NCBI GenBank assembly: GCA_017306415.1
Contig: JAFKIL010000006.1
Location: 62,001 to 126,000, forward strand
From: Microbacterium sp.
GTDB lineage: Bacteria > Actinomycetota > Actinomycetes > Actinomycetales > Microbacteriaceae
DNA length: 64,000 nt
Direction: 5' to 3'
Shown piece after piece: positions 36,065 to 44,471 of this stretch (positions within the stretch are counted from its first letter, which is position 1; the number at the start of each line of letters is the position of its first letter). Both the position numbers and the translations under genes were made by a program. The notes below the pieces were generated by a model that worked only from the letters and a program-made list of their open reading frames with translations, searched no databases and was not told where the DNA came from.

Positions 36065-36108
36065 CTTGTTACTGTCAGTGAACAAGCTTCACCTACAGTA
36101 AACTACTG
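36065..36108 (+). promoter_or_regulatory. Operator cluster before the glnT-like operon
   Basis: CTTGTT (36065-36070) and AACAAG (36081-36086) form one inverted pair. CAGTA (36096-36100) and TACTG (36104-36108) form a second, perfect 5-3-5 palindrome ending 12 bases before the ATG. ACTG/CAGT also occur between them, so a protein binding repeated CAGT half-sites is likely. The XRE-cupin regulator at the operon end is the natural candidate. Confidence 0.5.
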
Positions 36109-36120
36109 AGGAGATCCGCG

Positions 36121-37488
36121 ATGAGCACCCGACTGCTGTCCCCCGAGACCGACATCCCCACGATGCCGGGCACGCGTCCGTCGCTGCGGGAGCTCGCCGC
36201 ACAGGACGGCGTGCGATTCATCCTCGCCGTGTTCGTCGATCTCAACGGCAAGCCGTGCGCCAAACTCGTGCCCGCCTCCGCTGCCGACGAGCTGGAGGCC
36301 GGGGAGCTGGGCTTCGCGGGTTTCGCCGCCGGACTGATCGGCCAGCAGCCGCACGACCCGGACCTCATGGCTGTCCCTGACCTCGACTCGTACGCGCCCA
36401 TCCCGTTCGTCCGGGAGGGGCTGGCGATCATCCACTGCGATCCGCATGTCGACGGCAAGCCCTGGCCGTACGCGCCGCGGATCATCCTCAAGCGCGCGCT
36501 GGCAGCCGCAGCGGCCCGGGGCCTCACCGGCAAGGCGGGCGCCGAGGTCGAGTACTTCCTCGTCGATCGCGGCGGCGACGGCCGCCTCTCGGTCGCCGAT
36601 GCGCGGGACGAGGGGGCGCGCTCCTGCTACGACGCGCGCGGGGTGACGCGGATGTACGACCACCTGTCTGCGGTGAGCGACGCGATGAACGCCCTCGGCT
36701 GGGCGAACTACGCCAACGATCACGAGGACGCGCCCGGGCAGTTCGAGCAGAACTTCACCTACGCCGACGCACTCGTCACGGCCGACCGCGTCATCACGCT
36801 GCGCTACCTCATCGGGATGCTCGCCGAGCAGCGCGGCATGACGGCCACGTTCATGCCCAAGCCGTTCTCCGATCGCTCGGGCAGCGGACTGCACCTGCAC
36901 CTCTCCTTGTGGACCGGCGACGCGCCCGCCTTCCCGGACGCGACGGATGCGCGCGGGCTCGGTCTGTCCGACCTCGCGTACGCGTTCCTCGGAGGGGTGC
37001 TCGATCACGCCCCCGGACTTCAGCTCTTCCTCGCGCCGACCGTCAACTCCTACAAGCGCCGCGGCGCGACCACCAGCGCATCGGGAGCCACCTGGTCGCC
37101 CAAGTACGCGACCTACGGCGGCAACGACCGCACCCACTACATCCGGGTGCCCGACGGCAACCGCATCGAGCTGCGCGCCGGCGACGGGTCGGCGAATCCC
37201 TATCTCGCACTGGCCGCCGTGCTGCACGCCGGCCTCGCCGGGATCGACGCGAGTGTGGACCCCGGAGATCCGTGCGGTCCCGGTGAGTTCCGCGACACGT
37301 CCGCGCCGCTGCCGCGCACGCTCCTCCACGCCGTGCAGGCGCTCCGGGAGGACGCGGTCCTCCGGGACGCACTGGACGGGGATGCCGACATCACGGCGTA
37401 TTTCGCCGACGCCAAGGAGGAGGAGTTCCTCGCCTGGCACAACACCGTGACGGATTGGGAACTCGACCAGTACCTCACCGCCTTCTGA
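36121..37488 (+). CDS. glnT: Glutamine synthetase-like protein (GlnT/gamma-glutamylmethylamide synthetase group)
   Basis: This 455-residue GS-fold enzyme has the beta-grasp domain with VFVDLNGKPCAKLVP, catalytic AEVEYFLVD, QFEQNF, HLHLSLW and the nucleotide segment ending IELRAGDGSANPYLALA. No adenylylation-site tyrosine loop is present. It is followed directly by three genes for a split glutamate synthase. That pairing occurs in the glnT-glx locus of rhizobia and in N-methylglutamate pathways, where the GS-like enzyme joins glutamate to methylamine. A gamma-glutamyl-amide synthetase is therefore more likely than housekeeping nitrogen assimilation. It starts at ATG 36121 with a GAGGAG site. 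Confidence 0.83.
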   Translation: MSTRLLSPETDIPTMPGTRPSLRELAAQDGVRFILAVFVDLNGKPCAKLVPASAADELEAGELGFAGFAAGLIGQQPHDPDLMAVPDLDSYAPIPFVREGLAIIHCDPHVDGKPWPYAPRIILKRALAAAAARGLTGKAGAEVEYFLVDRGGDGRLSVADARDEGARSCYDARGVTRMYDHLSAVSDAMNALGWANYANDHEDAPGQFEQNFTYADALVTADRVITLRYLIGMLAEQRGMTATFMPKPFSDRSGSGLHLHLSLWTGDAPAFPDATDARGLGLSDLAYAFLGGVLDHAPGLQLFLAPTVNSYKRRGATTSASGATWSPKYATYGGNDRTHYIRVPDGNRIELRAGDGSANPYLALAAVLHAGLAGIDASVDPGDPCGPGEFRDTSAPLPRTLLHAVQALREDAVLRDALDGDADITAYFADAKEEEFLAWHNTVTDWELDQYLTAF

Positions 37489-37517
37489 CTCGAACCCCAC
37501 CCAGAGAGGACACGCAC

Positions 37518-38444
37518 ATGTGCGGCATCGCAGCCCTGCAGATCCGGAATCCCGCCCTTCGAGACGCCCTCGGCATGTACATGCACGGCATGCTCTGCGA
37601 GATCGTCGAGCGCGGCCCCGACTCCGCGGGCATCGCGCTGTACGGATCGGAGCGGATGACGCCGGACGGCACGTCGACCGTGACCGTCATCGGCGACCTC
37701 GACCCGTACGCGCTGACGACGGCGCTGGATGCCGCCCTCCCCGGTGCGTCGCCGACGGTCTCCGTCTACGCGGAGTCGGTCCTGATCAACGCGGCGACGG
37801 ACGCGGGCTCGCTCGAGTCGGCCGTGCGCGCCTCGCTCCCGTCGGCCCACATCATCGGCCGCGGGCAGAACGTGGCGGTCTTGAAGGGCGTCGGCCATCC
37901 CGTCGAGCTCGCCGACGTCTACGGGCTGACCGACATCTCGGGCACGCAGGCCCTCTCCCACACGCGGATGGCGACGGAGTCGGCGGTGACCGCCGCCGGC
38001 GCGCACCCCTTCACCGTCGCCGAGGACCTCTGCCTCGTCCACAACGGGTCGTTCAGCAACCACGCGTCGATCCGGCGAGCGCTCCGCGCCGACGGCGTGG
38101 AATTCGACAGCGAGAACGACTCGGAGGTCGCCGCACGGTACATCGCCGCCCAGATGGCGGCCGGAGACGATCTCACCACGGCGCTCGGCCATCTGCAGGA
38201 TGTCTTCGACGGGTTCTACACGCTCGTGGTGACGACCGCCGACAGCATGGCGGTCGTCCGCGACCCGATCGCGTGCAAGCCGGCGATCATCGCCGAGACC
38301 GACGACTGGGTCGCGATGGCCTCCGAGTACCGGGCGCTCGCGGGGCTGCCCGGCATCGAGAGCGCGCGCGTCTTCGAACCCGCACCCGGCGTCGTCTACA
38401 CCTGGCGTCTCGACGCCCCCGTCCTGGAAGGAGCGGAGCGATGA
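37518..38444 (+). CDS. Class II glutamine amidotransferase subunit (GlxB/MgsA-like)
   Basis: This 308-residue Ntn-type glutaminase domain begins MCGIAAL, leaving Cys2 as the N-terminal nucleophile after Met removal, with ERGPDSAGIAL and THNG-like LVHNGSFSNH strings. It corresponds to the amidotransferase domain of glutamate synthase as a separate subunit, as in GlxB or N-methylglutamate synthase MgsA. ATG 37518 has an AGAGAGGA site; an in-frame open stretch before it is not conserved. It overlaps the next gene by four bases. Confidence 0.85.
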   Translation: MCGIAALQIRNPALRDALGMYMHGMLCEIVERGPDSAGIALYGSERMTPDGTSTVTVIGDLDPYALTTALDAALPGASPTVSVYAESVLINAATDAGSLESAVRASLPSAHIIGRGQNVAVLKGVGHPVELADVYGLTDISGTQALSHTRMATESAVTAAGAHPFTVAEDLCLVHNGSFSNHASIRRALRADGVEFDSENDSEVAARYIAAQMAAGDDLTTALGHLQDVFDGFYTLVVTTADSMAVVRDPIACKPAIIAETDDWVAMASEYRALAGLPGIESARVFEPAPGVVYTWRLDAPVLEGAER

Positions 38445-39142
38445 CCGTGCTCCCGTCCGTCGCATCCGACACCCGCGTCGACCTCGCTGTCACCACCGTG
38501 CGAGAGCTCAACCAGCTCCTCCACGACGCCGAGCCGGGGAGCTCGTGGGAGATCTCCCACCCGCGCGGCGCTCACAACGTCGCCGTCGGCATCGATGCGG
38601 AGATCGACGTCAGCGTCGACGGCAACGTCGGCTACTACTTCGCCGGCATGCACCAGCGCGGCCGCGTCATGGTGCAGGGAAGCGCCGGGGTCGGACTCGC
38701 GGAGAACATGATGTCGGGCGTGGTCCACGTCACCGGGGACGCCTCCCAGTCCGCGGGCGCCACGGCCCACGGCGGCCTGCTCGTGATCGACGGCAACACG
38801 GGGGCGCGGTGCGGCATCTCGATGAAGGGCGTCGACATCGTCGTCGGGGGCGACATCGGCCATGCGTCCGCGTTCATGGCGCAGGCGGGCCGCCTGGTGG
38901 TCTGCGGCGACGCCGGCGACGCGCTCGGCGACTCGATCTACGAGGCGCGGATCTACGTGCGCGGACGCGTCGCCTCCCTGGGGGCCGACTGCGTCGAGAA
39001 GCCCCTCCGCGCGGAGCACATCGAAGAGCTCGCCGAGCTTCTCGGACGCGCCGGGCGTGACGAGTCGCCGACGGAGTTCCGCCGCTACGGATCGGCCAGG
39101 AGCCTCTACCACTTCCACGTCGACAACGTCGGCGCCTACTGA
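38441..39142 (+). CDS. Glutamate synthase GXGXG-domain subunit (GlxC/MgsB-like)
   Basis: This 233-residue right-handed beta-helix corresponds to the C-terminal GXGXG domain of glutamate synthase. Regular Gly-rich turns are visible: GGLLVIDGNTGARCGISMKGVD, VGGDIGHASAFMAQAG and CGDAGDALGDSIYEARIYVRG. Such subunits bridge the glutaminase and FMN subunits structurally. The ATG 38441 overlap (ATGA) with the glutaminase gene couples their synthesis in equal amounts. Confidence 0.84.
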   Translation: MTVLPSVASDTRVDLAVTTVRELNQLLHDAEPGSSWEISHPRGAHNVAVGIDAEIDVSVDGNVGYYFAGMHQRGRVMVQGSAGVGLAENMMSGVVHVTGDASQSAGATAHGGLLVIDGNTGARCGISMKGVDIVVGGDIGHASAFMAQAGRLVVCGDAGDALGDSIYEARIYVRGRVASLGADCVEKPLRAEHIEELAELLGRAGRDESPTEFRRYGSARSLYHFHVDNVGAY

Positions 39143-39168
39143 ACCGCGCACGGAACCCGGAGCACACG

Positions 39169-40494
39169 ATGACCACCGACCTCGCATCCCTCGGCCTGCG
39201 CGAGTCCGCCACGTTCGATCGCGCCACGATCAGCGACATCCATCGCGCCGCGTCGACCGGCGTCTATGACATCCGCGGATGGGGAGCCAAGCGTCCCCTC
39301 CCGCACTTCGACGATCTCCTCTTCCTCGGAGCGAGCATGTCGCGGTATCCCTTGGAGGGCTACCGCGAGAAGTGCGGAACCGACGTCAAGCTGGGCGCGC
39401 GGCACGCTCTCGAGCCGATCCACCTCGACATCCCCGTGACCATCGCCGGCATGAGCTTCGGGGCTCTCTCCGCGAACGCCAAGGAGGCACTCGGGCGCGG
39501 TGCGAGCGAGGCCGGCACCTCGACGACGACCGGCGACGGCGGCATGACGCCCGAGGAGCGCGGCCAGTCGCGGCGGCTCGTCTATCAGTACCTCCCGTCG
39601 CGCTACGGGATGAACCCCGACGACCTGCGCAAGGCGGACGCGATCGAGGTCGTGCTCGGCCAGGGCGCGAAGCCCGGCGGCGGCGGGATGCTGCTCGGCC
39701 AGAAGATCACCGAGCGCGTCGCGGGCATGCGAACGCTGCCCGTCGGCATCGACCAGCGCTCGGCCAGCCGCCATCCGGACTGGACGGGCCCCGACGACCT
39801 CACGATCAAGATCGCCGAGCTGCGCGAGATCACCGACTGGCGGAAGCCGATCTACGTCAAGATCGGGGCGTCGCGGCCCTACTACGACACCGCGCTCGCG
39901 GTGAAGGCCGGCGCCGATGTCGTGGTGCTCGACGGCATGCAGGGCGGGACCGCGGCGACGCAGCAGGTGTTCATCGAGCACGTGGGCATCCCGACGCTCG
40001 CCGCGATCGGACCCGCCGTGCAGGCGCTGCAGGAGCTCGGCGTGCACCGCACCGGCGTCCAGCTCGTCGTGTCGGGCGGCATCCGCACCGGCGCCGACGT
40101 GGCGAAGGCGCTCGCCCTGGGCGCGGATGCGGTCGCGATCGGCACGGCGGCGCTCATCGCCCTCGGCGACAACGACCCGCGCTACGACGACGAGTATCGG
40201 GCCATCGGGTCGGCGGCGGGCTTCTACGACGACTTCCAGGACGGGCGCGATCCCGCCGGGATCTCGACGCAGGACCCGGAGCTCGCCGGACGCCTCGACC
40301 CGGTCGCCGCCGGACGGCGCCTCGCGAACTATCTGCGGGTCCTCACGCTGGAGGCGCAGACGATCGCGCGCGCGTGCGGCAAGTCGCACGTGCTCAACCT
40401 GGAGCCCGAGGACCTCGTGGCCCTGACAGTCGAGTCGGCGGCGATGGCCGGGGTGCCGCTGGCGGGGACGTCGTGGATCCCCGGACGGTCCTGA
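39169..40494 (+). CDS. Glutamate synthase FMN-domain subunit (GlxD/MgsC-like)
   Basis: This 441-residue TIM-barrel FMN domain of glutamate synthase has PVTIAGMSFGALSANAKEALGRGA, TSTTTGDGGM, VKIGASRPYYD, VVVLDGMQGGTAATQ and VSGGIRTGADVAKALALGADAV, which provide the FMN and substrate sites. An iron-sulfur cysteine cluster is not obvious beyond scattered cysteines (EKCG, RACG). Together with the two preceding subunits it would make a three-part glutamate or N-methylglutamate synthase. Confidence 0.85.
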   Translation: MTTDLASLGLRESATFDRATISDIHRAASTGVYDIRGWGAKRPLPHFDDLLFLGASMSRYPLEGYREKCGTDVKLGARHALEPIHLDIPVTIAGMSFGALSANAKEALGRGASEAGTSTTTGDGGMTPEERGQSRRLVYQYLPSRYGMNPDDLRKADAIEVVLGQGAKPGGGGMLLGQKITERVAGMRTLPVGIDQRSASRHPDWTGPDDLTIKIAELREITDWRKPIYVKIGASRPYYDTALAVKAGADVVVLDGMQGGTAATQQVFIEHVGIPTLAAIGPAVQALQELGVHRTGVQLVVSGGIRTGADVAKALALGADAVAIGTAALIALGDNDPRYDDEYRAIGSAAGFYDDFQDGRDPAGISTQDPELAGRLDPVAAGRRLANYLRVLTLEAQTIARACGKSHVLNLEPEDLVALTVESAAMAGVPLAGTSWIPGRS

Positions 40495-40498
40495 GGCC

Positions 40499-41632
40499 GT
40501 GAGCACCGCACCGATCGTCATCATCGGGGCCGGCCTGGCGGGCTCGGCGGCCGCCTGGCGGATCGCGGAGACCGGACGCGATGTCGTGGTGCTCGAGCGC
40601 GACGAACCGGCTGGTCACTGGGGCAGTTCGCACGGGTCGGCGCGCATCTTCCGGTACGCGTACCCGGATCCGTTCTACGCCGCACTCGTCGCCGACGCCC
40701 GTCGCGGATGGGACGAACTCGAGGCCGCCGCCCGCACGACCCTCATCACACCGACCGGCGCGCTCGACTTCGGCGCGCAGCGCGACCCGCAGGCACTCGC
40801 GCGCGTCCTCGCCGGCATCGACGTGCCTCACGACCTGTTCACCGCGGAGGCGGCCGCTTCCCGGTGGCCGGGGCTCGCCTTCGACGGGCCGGTGCTGTGG
40901 CACGAGAGCGCCGGAGTGATCGACGCGGAGTCCGCCGTGCGCGCGATGCTCCGCCTGGCCGTGGCGGCCGGCGCACGCGTCGAGCAGCAGTGGGTGGCGG
41001 CATCCGTCGAACGTCGCGGCGGCGGCTATGTCGTCGTCGCCGAGGACGGACGCGAGCAGCTCGCGTCCCAGGTCGTGGTCGCTGCGGGCGGCTGGATCCC
41101 GGATCTCCTGGGCGCGCTCGGACTCTCCGACGGTGCGCGTCGGGCGTTCCCCTCGGTCGAGGTGCGCCAGGAGCAGGCGCTGCACTTCCCCTACCGGGAT
41201 CCGGATGCCGCGTGGCCGACCTTCATCCACAAGAGCGATGCGCTCCAGACGTACGGCCTGCCCGGCGGCCGCGACGCGGAGTTCCGCGGTCAGAAGGTCG
41301 CGATCTACAACGGCGGCCGGGTGATCGCGTCCGCCCGCGATCACGAACGGGTCATCGACGAGACGCAGCGCGATCGGCTGGTCGACTACGTGACGCGGAC
41401 TCTCCCCGGTCTCGTCCCCGAGCCGTACGCCGGCACGACGTGCCTGTTCACGAACCTCCCGGGCGACGAGTTCGTTCTCGATCGCGTGGAGGGCGTCACG
41501 CTCCTCTCGCCGTGCTCCGGGCACGGCGCCAAGTTCGCACCGCTGATCGGGGAGCTCGCCGCGCGACTCGTCGCGGGGGATCAGGACGTACCCACCCGAT
41601 TCCGTCCGCTGTCGCAGCGGGTCGACGCATGA
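40499..41632 (+). CDS. FAD-dependent oxidase, monomeric sarcosine oxidase/N-methyltryptophan oxidase family
   Basis: This 377-residue flavoprotein has the dinucleotide motif GAGLAGSAAAW (residues 9-19), SSHGSARIFRYAY near the active site, and PCSGHGAKFAPLIGELAA at the C-terminus. A cysteine in TTCLFTNLPGDEFVLD stands where monomeric sarcosine oxidase carries its covalent FAD bond. Such enzymes demethylate N-methylamino acids, giving formaldehyde and H2O2. The GTG 40499 start is five bases after the FMN subunit gene. In this operon it may replace the heterotetrameric N-methylglutamate dehydrogenase of proteobacteria. Confidence 0.83.
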   Translation: MSTAPIVIIGAGLAGSAAAWRIAETGRDVVVLERDEPAGHWGSSHGSARIFRYAYPDPFYAALVADARRGWDELEAAARTTLITPTGALDFGAQRDPQALARVLAGIDVPHDLFTAEAAASRWPGLAFDGPVLWHESAGVIDAESAVRAMLRLAVAAGARVEQQWVAASVERRGGGYVVVAEDGREQLASQVVVAAGGWIPDLLGALGLSDGARRAFPSVEVRQEQALHFPYRDPDAAWPTFIHKSDALQTYGLPGGRDAEFRGQKVAIYNGGRVIASARDHERVIDETQRDRLVDYVTRTLPGLVPEPYAGTTCLFTNLPGDEFVLDRVEGVTLLSPCSGHGAKFAPLIGELAARLVAGDQDVPTRFRPLSQRVDA

Positions 41633-42873
41633 CGGTCGCGACGATGCTGTCGGAGATCGAGACGATCGGCGCCGACCGGTCCCGCGGCGGGCACAGCCGG
41701 CCCGGATACTCGCGGGTCGACCGCGAGCTGCGCGAATGGTTCGTCGCCCACGCGCAACGGCGGGGTCTCGACGTCCAGCGCGACCGCAACGGCATCGTGT
41801 GGGCGTGGTGGCGCCCGGCAGGCGCGACGGGTCCCGCCATCGTCACGGGGAGCCATCTCGATTCCGTCCCTGGCGGCGGCGCCTATGACGGACCGCTCGG
41901 GGTGGCATCCGCGCTGGTCGCGTTCGACGAGCTGAGGGCCGAGGAGAGCGCGCTCGAACGGCCGGTCGCGATCGGCGTGTTCCCCGAGGAGGAGGGCTCC
42001 CGGTTCGGCGTGGCGTGCCTGGGTTCGCGGCTGCTGTCCGGCGCGATCGCCCGCGATCGCGCGCTCGCGCTGCGCGACGGCGAGGGGGACAGCTTCGCCG
42101 ACGTCGCCCGGCGCGACGGACTCGATCCGGAGCTCGTGGGACGTGACGACGCGCAGCTGTCGCAGATCGGCGCGTTCGTCGAGCTCCATGTCGAGCAGGG
42201 TCGCGGCCTGGTCGATCTCGATCGACCCGTGGCGATCGCCTCGTCGATCCTCGGCCATGGGCGCTGGCGCGTGGTCGTGCAGGGTCAGGGCAACCATGCG
42301 GGCACGACGCTGATGGGCGATCGGCGTGATCCGCTCGTCGCCGCTGCCGCGATGATCCTGGCGATCAGGGACCTGGCGCGCGCGACCCCGGATGCCCGCG
42401 CCACCGTGGGCCGCATAGAGCCCACTCCGGGCGGCACCAACGTCATCGCGTCGGCGGTGAGCTTCTGGATCGACCTGCGGCATCCCGACGACCTCGTCAC
42501 CGCGGAGCTCGTGGCGCGGACCCGCGACCTGGTCGCCTCCCTGGCCGCAGCCGAAGGCTGCCGCGCGACGATGCACGAGGAGTCCCTCAGCCCCACCGTG
42601 GACTTCGACGGCGGTCTGCGTGCCCGCCTCCGCTCCGCCCTTCCCACCGCGCCCGAGCTGGGCACGGGAGCGGGGCATGACGCCGGCGTCCTCGCCGCCC
42701 GCATCCCGACCGCCATGCTCTTCGTCCGCAACCCGACCGGGGTCTCACACTCCCCCGACGAGCTCGTGGAGGACGCAGACGCCGAGGCCGGCGCCGCCGC
42801 ACTCGCCCGGGTCTGGGGCGCTCTCGCCCGCGTCCCGCGGTCCGCGCCGATCACCGGCGCCGACCTAGAATGA
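41629..42873 (+). CDS. M20C hydrolase (allantoate amidohydrolase/N-carbamoyl-L-amino acid hydrolase family)
   Basis: This 414-residue Zn-dependent hydrolase has TGSHLDSVPGGGAYDGPLGV (first metal ligands), FPEEEGSRFGVAC, ELHVEQG and the closing GAGHDAGVLA with SHSPDELV. These are the marks of the HyuC/AmaB/AllC subfamily that removes carbamoyl or ureido nitrogen. ATG 41629 overlaps the oxidase stop (ATGA). It suggests that N-carbamoyl or N-formimino derivatives of methylated amino acids feed the oxidase (inference). It is about 20 residues longer at the C-terminus than I expect. Confidence 0.85.
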   Translation: MTVATMLSEIETIGADRSRGGHSRPGYSRVDRELREWFVAHAQRRGLDVQRDRNGIVWAWWRPAGATGPAIVTGSHLDSVPGGGAYDGPLGVASALVAFDELRAEESALERPVAIGVFPEEEGSRFGVACLGSRLLSGAIARDRALALRDGEGDSFADVARRDGLDPELVGRDDAQLSQIGAFVELHVEQGRGLVDLDRPVAIASSILGHGRWRVVVQGQGNHAGTTLMGDRRDPLVAAAAMILAIRDLARATPDARATVGRIEPTPGGTNVIASAVSFWIDLRHPDDLVTAELVARTRDLVASLAAAEGCRATMHEESLSPTVDFDGGLRARLRSALPTAPELGTGAGHDAGVLAARIPTAMLFVRNPTGVSHSPDELVEDADAEAGAAALARVWGALARVPRSAPITGADLE

Positions 42874-42877
42874 CCGC

Positions 42878-43474
42878 ATGAGTTCCTCGGCCTCGACCCG
42901 TGCCGAGGGTCAGGGCGGCGCGCTGGAGCAGATCATCGCGCAGCAGGTGCGCCGCTATCGCAGCGCGCAGAGCCTGTCCGCCGCCGACCTCGCCGCCCGG
43001 ACCGGCCTCTCGAAGGCGATGATCTCCAAGATCGAGTCCGCGACGACCTCGAGCTCCCTGACGACTCTGCAGCGTCTCGCCGACGGCTTCGGCATCCCCG
43101 TCACCGCCCTGTTCCGGGGTTCCGACAGTGATCGCGAGGCGTCCTTCACCAGGTCGGGCAGCGGAAGCGTGGGCGTCCGCAGCGGTACCCAGCACGGTCA
43201 CATCTACCAGATGCTCGGCGTCCTCAAAGACACGCCGGACGCGCTGGAGCCGACGCTGGTGACCCTGACCGATGCCTCGAACGTGTTCCCGTTGTTCCAG
43301 CATCCGGGCACCGAGTTCCTCTACGTGCTGGAGGGCCGGATGGTCTACGGACACGGCGGCTACGAGTACGAGATGGGGCCGGGGGACGCCCTCCTCCTCG
43401 ACGGCGAATCCGCGCACGGACCGCTGGAGCTGCTCGACGTGCCGATCCGCTTCCTCGCGGTGCGGTCGCGCTGA
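42878..43474 (+). CDS. XRE-family regulator with C-terminal cupin
   Basis: This 198-residue protein has a helix-turn-helix at about residues 20-75 (LSAADLAARTGLSKAMISKIE) and a cupin barrel at about 110-195 with HPGTEFLYVLEGRMVYGHGGYEYEMGPGDALLLDG. Cupin regulators of this kind usually bind a small metabolite and control adjacent amine or amino acid catabolism genes. It starts four bases after the M20C gene, so it is part of the operon and may autoregulate through the repeats at 36065-36108. Confidence 0.88.
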   Translation: MSSSASTRAEGQGGALEQIIAQQVRRYRSAQSLSAADLAARTGLSKAMISKIESATTSSSLTTLQRLADGFGIPVTALFRGSDSDREASFTRSGSGSVGVRSGTQHGHIYQMLGVLKDTPDALEPTLVTLTDASNVFPLFQHPGTEFLYVLEGRMVYGHGGYEYEMGPGDALLLDGESAHGPLELLDVPIRFLAVRSR

Positions 43475-43618
43475 GTCGGCGGGGGACGGCGCGCCGTGCG
43501 ACGTACGGCACGTGGTCCTGGCACCCGACGCCGGGTCGTTTAGAGTGACGCCTGATCCCTGACGGCATCGCCGGGATCGAATCGCTCGCCTCATCGCATC
43601 TCCGGAGGACTCCCGCCC

Positions 43619-44437
43619 ATGAGCACCCCGCCCGCACCGCCTCCCCCCGGCTGGTATCCGTCACCCGACGGATCCTCGACGTCGATGTGGTGGGATGGCG
43701 CCCAGTGGGTGCCGCAGCAACAGGCTGCACTGCCCGGGTCCACCCCGGCACAGCCATCTCCGACCGCGGCCGCCGGGTATCGAAGCGCGCACTACCCGGT
43801 GAACCAGTGGCAGCCCGTGACCACCCCGCCTCCGGTGAAGCTCGCGATCGCGACGCAGGTGCTCCTCCTCGTCACGGCCGTGTCGGCCCTCGCCAACATC
43901 GCCCACGAGTCCTTCGGTATCGCGGGCGCCACGGACTTCCTCGGCGGCGACGACTCAGCCATGAGCAGACTCCGGACCTACGACCTCTTCGCTCTGCCGA
44001 TCACCGTCTTCGGACTGATCTGCATGATCGCGACGGGGGTGCTGTGGGTCGTGTGGCAGTATCACGCTGCCAAGCAGGTCCCTGGGCGCACGCGGCGTTC
44101 GCCTGGATGGCATGCGGGAGCGTGGTTCGTACCGGTCGTGAGCCTCTGGTTCCCGTACCAGAACATCACCGACCTCTGGCGCGCGACCGGACGGTCGCGG
44201 CCATCGTGGCAGATTCTGTGGTGGGTGCTGTGGCTCGCCAGCAACGTGACGGCGCAGGTATCGAGCCGACTGTATGCGGTCGCGCAGGATCTGGAGCTGT
44301 TGCGGGTCTCCATGTGGATAGACATCGTCGGCGAGATCCTCACACTCGCGGCGGTCCCGTTCGCAGTGCTGATCGTCCGCGGGATCACCCGTGACCTCCA
44401 GAGGATCTCCCCGGTGGCCCCGCGGCCGGTGCACTGA
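43619..44437 (+). CDS. DUF2510/DUF4328 membrane protein
   Basis: This 272-residue protein has an N-terminal proline-rich DUF2510 module (PPGWYPSPDGSSTSMWWDGAQW) and a linker, then four to five membrane helices of a DUF4328 domain with WHAGAWFVPVVSLWFPYQNITDLWRAT. Such proteins are common in actinobacteria and of unknown function. It stands alone, with a terminator hairpin straddling its stop. Confidence 0.85.
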   Translation: MSTPPAPPPPGWYPSPDGSSTSMWWDGAQWVPQQQAALPGSTPAQPSPTAAAGYRSAHYPVNQWQPVTTPPPVKLAIATQVLLLVTAVSALANIAHESFGIAGATDFLGGDDSAMSRLRTYDLFALPITVFGLICMIATGVLWVVWQYHAAKQVPGRTRRSPGWHAGAWFVPVVSLWFPYQNITDLWRATGRSRPSWQILWWVLWLASNVTAQVSSRLYAVAQDLELLRVSMWIDIVGEILTLAAVPFAVLIVRGITRDLQRISPVAPRPVH

Positions 44438-44455
44438 CGCACGAGCCGGCCGCGG
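44420..44455. terminator. Terminator hairpin between convergent genes
   Basis: CCGCGGCCGG (44420-44429) and CCGGCCGCGG (44446-44455) are exact reverse complements around 16 bases. The left arm is inside the end of the DUF4328 gene, and the mesD gene ends 16 bases to the right, so it serves both strands. Confidence 0.75.
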
Positions 44456-44471
44456 ACAGCAGGTCGATCCG

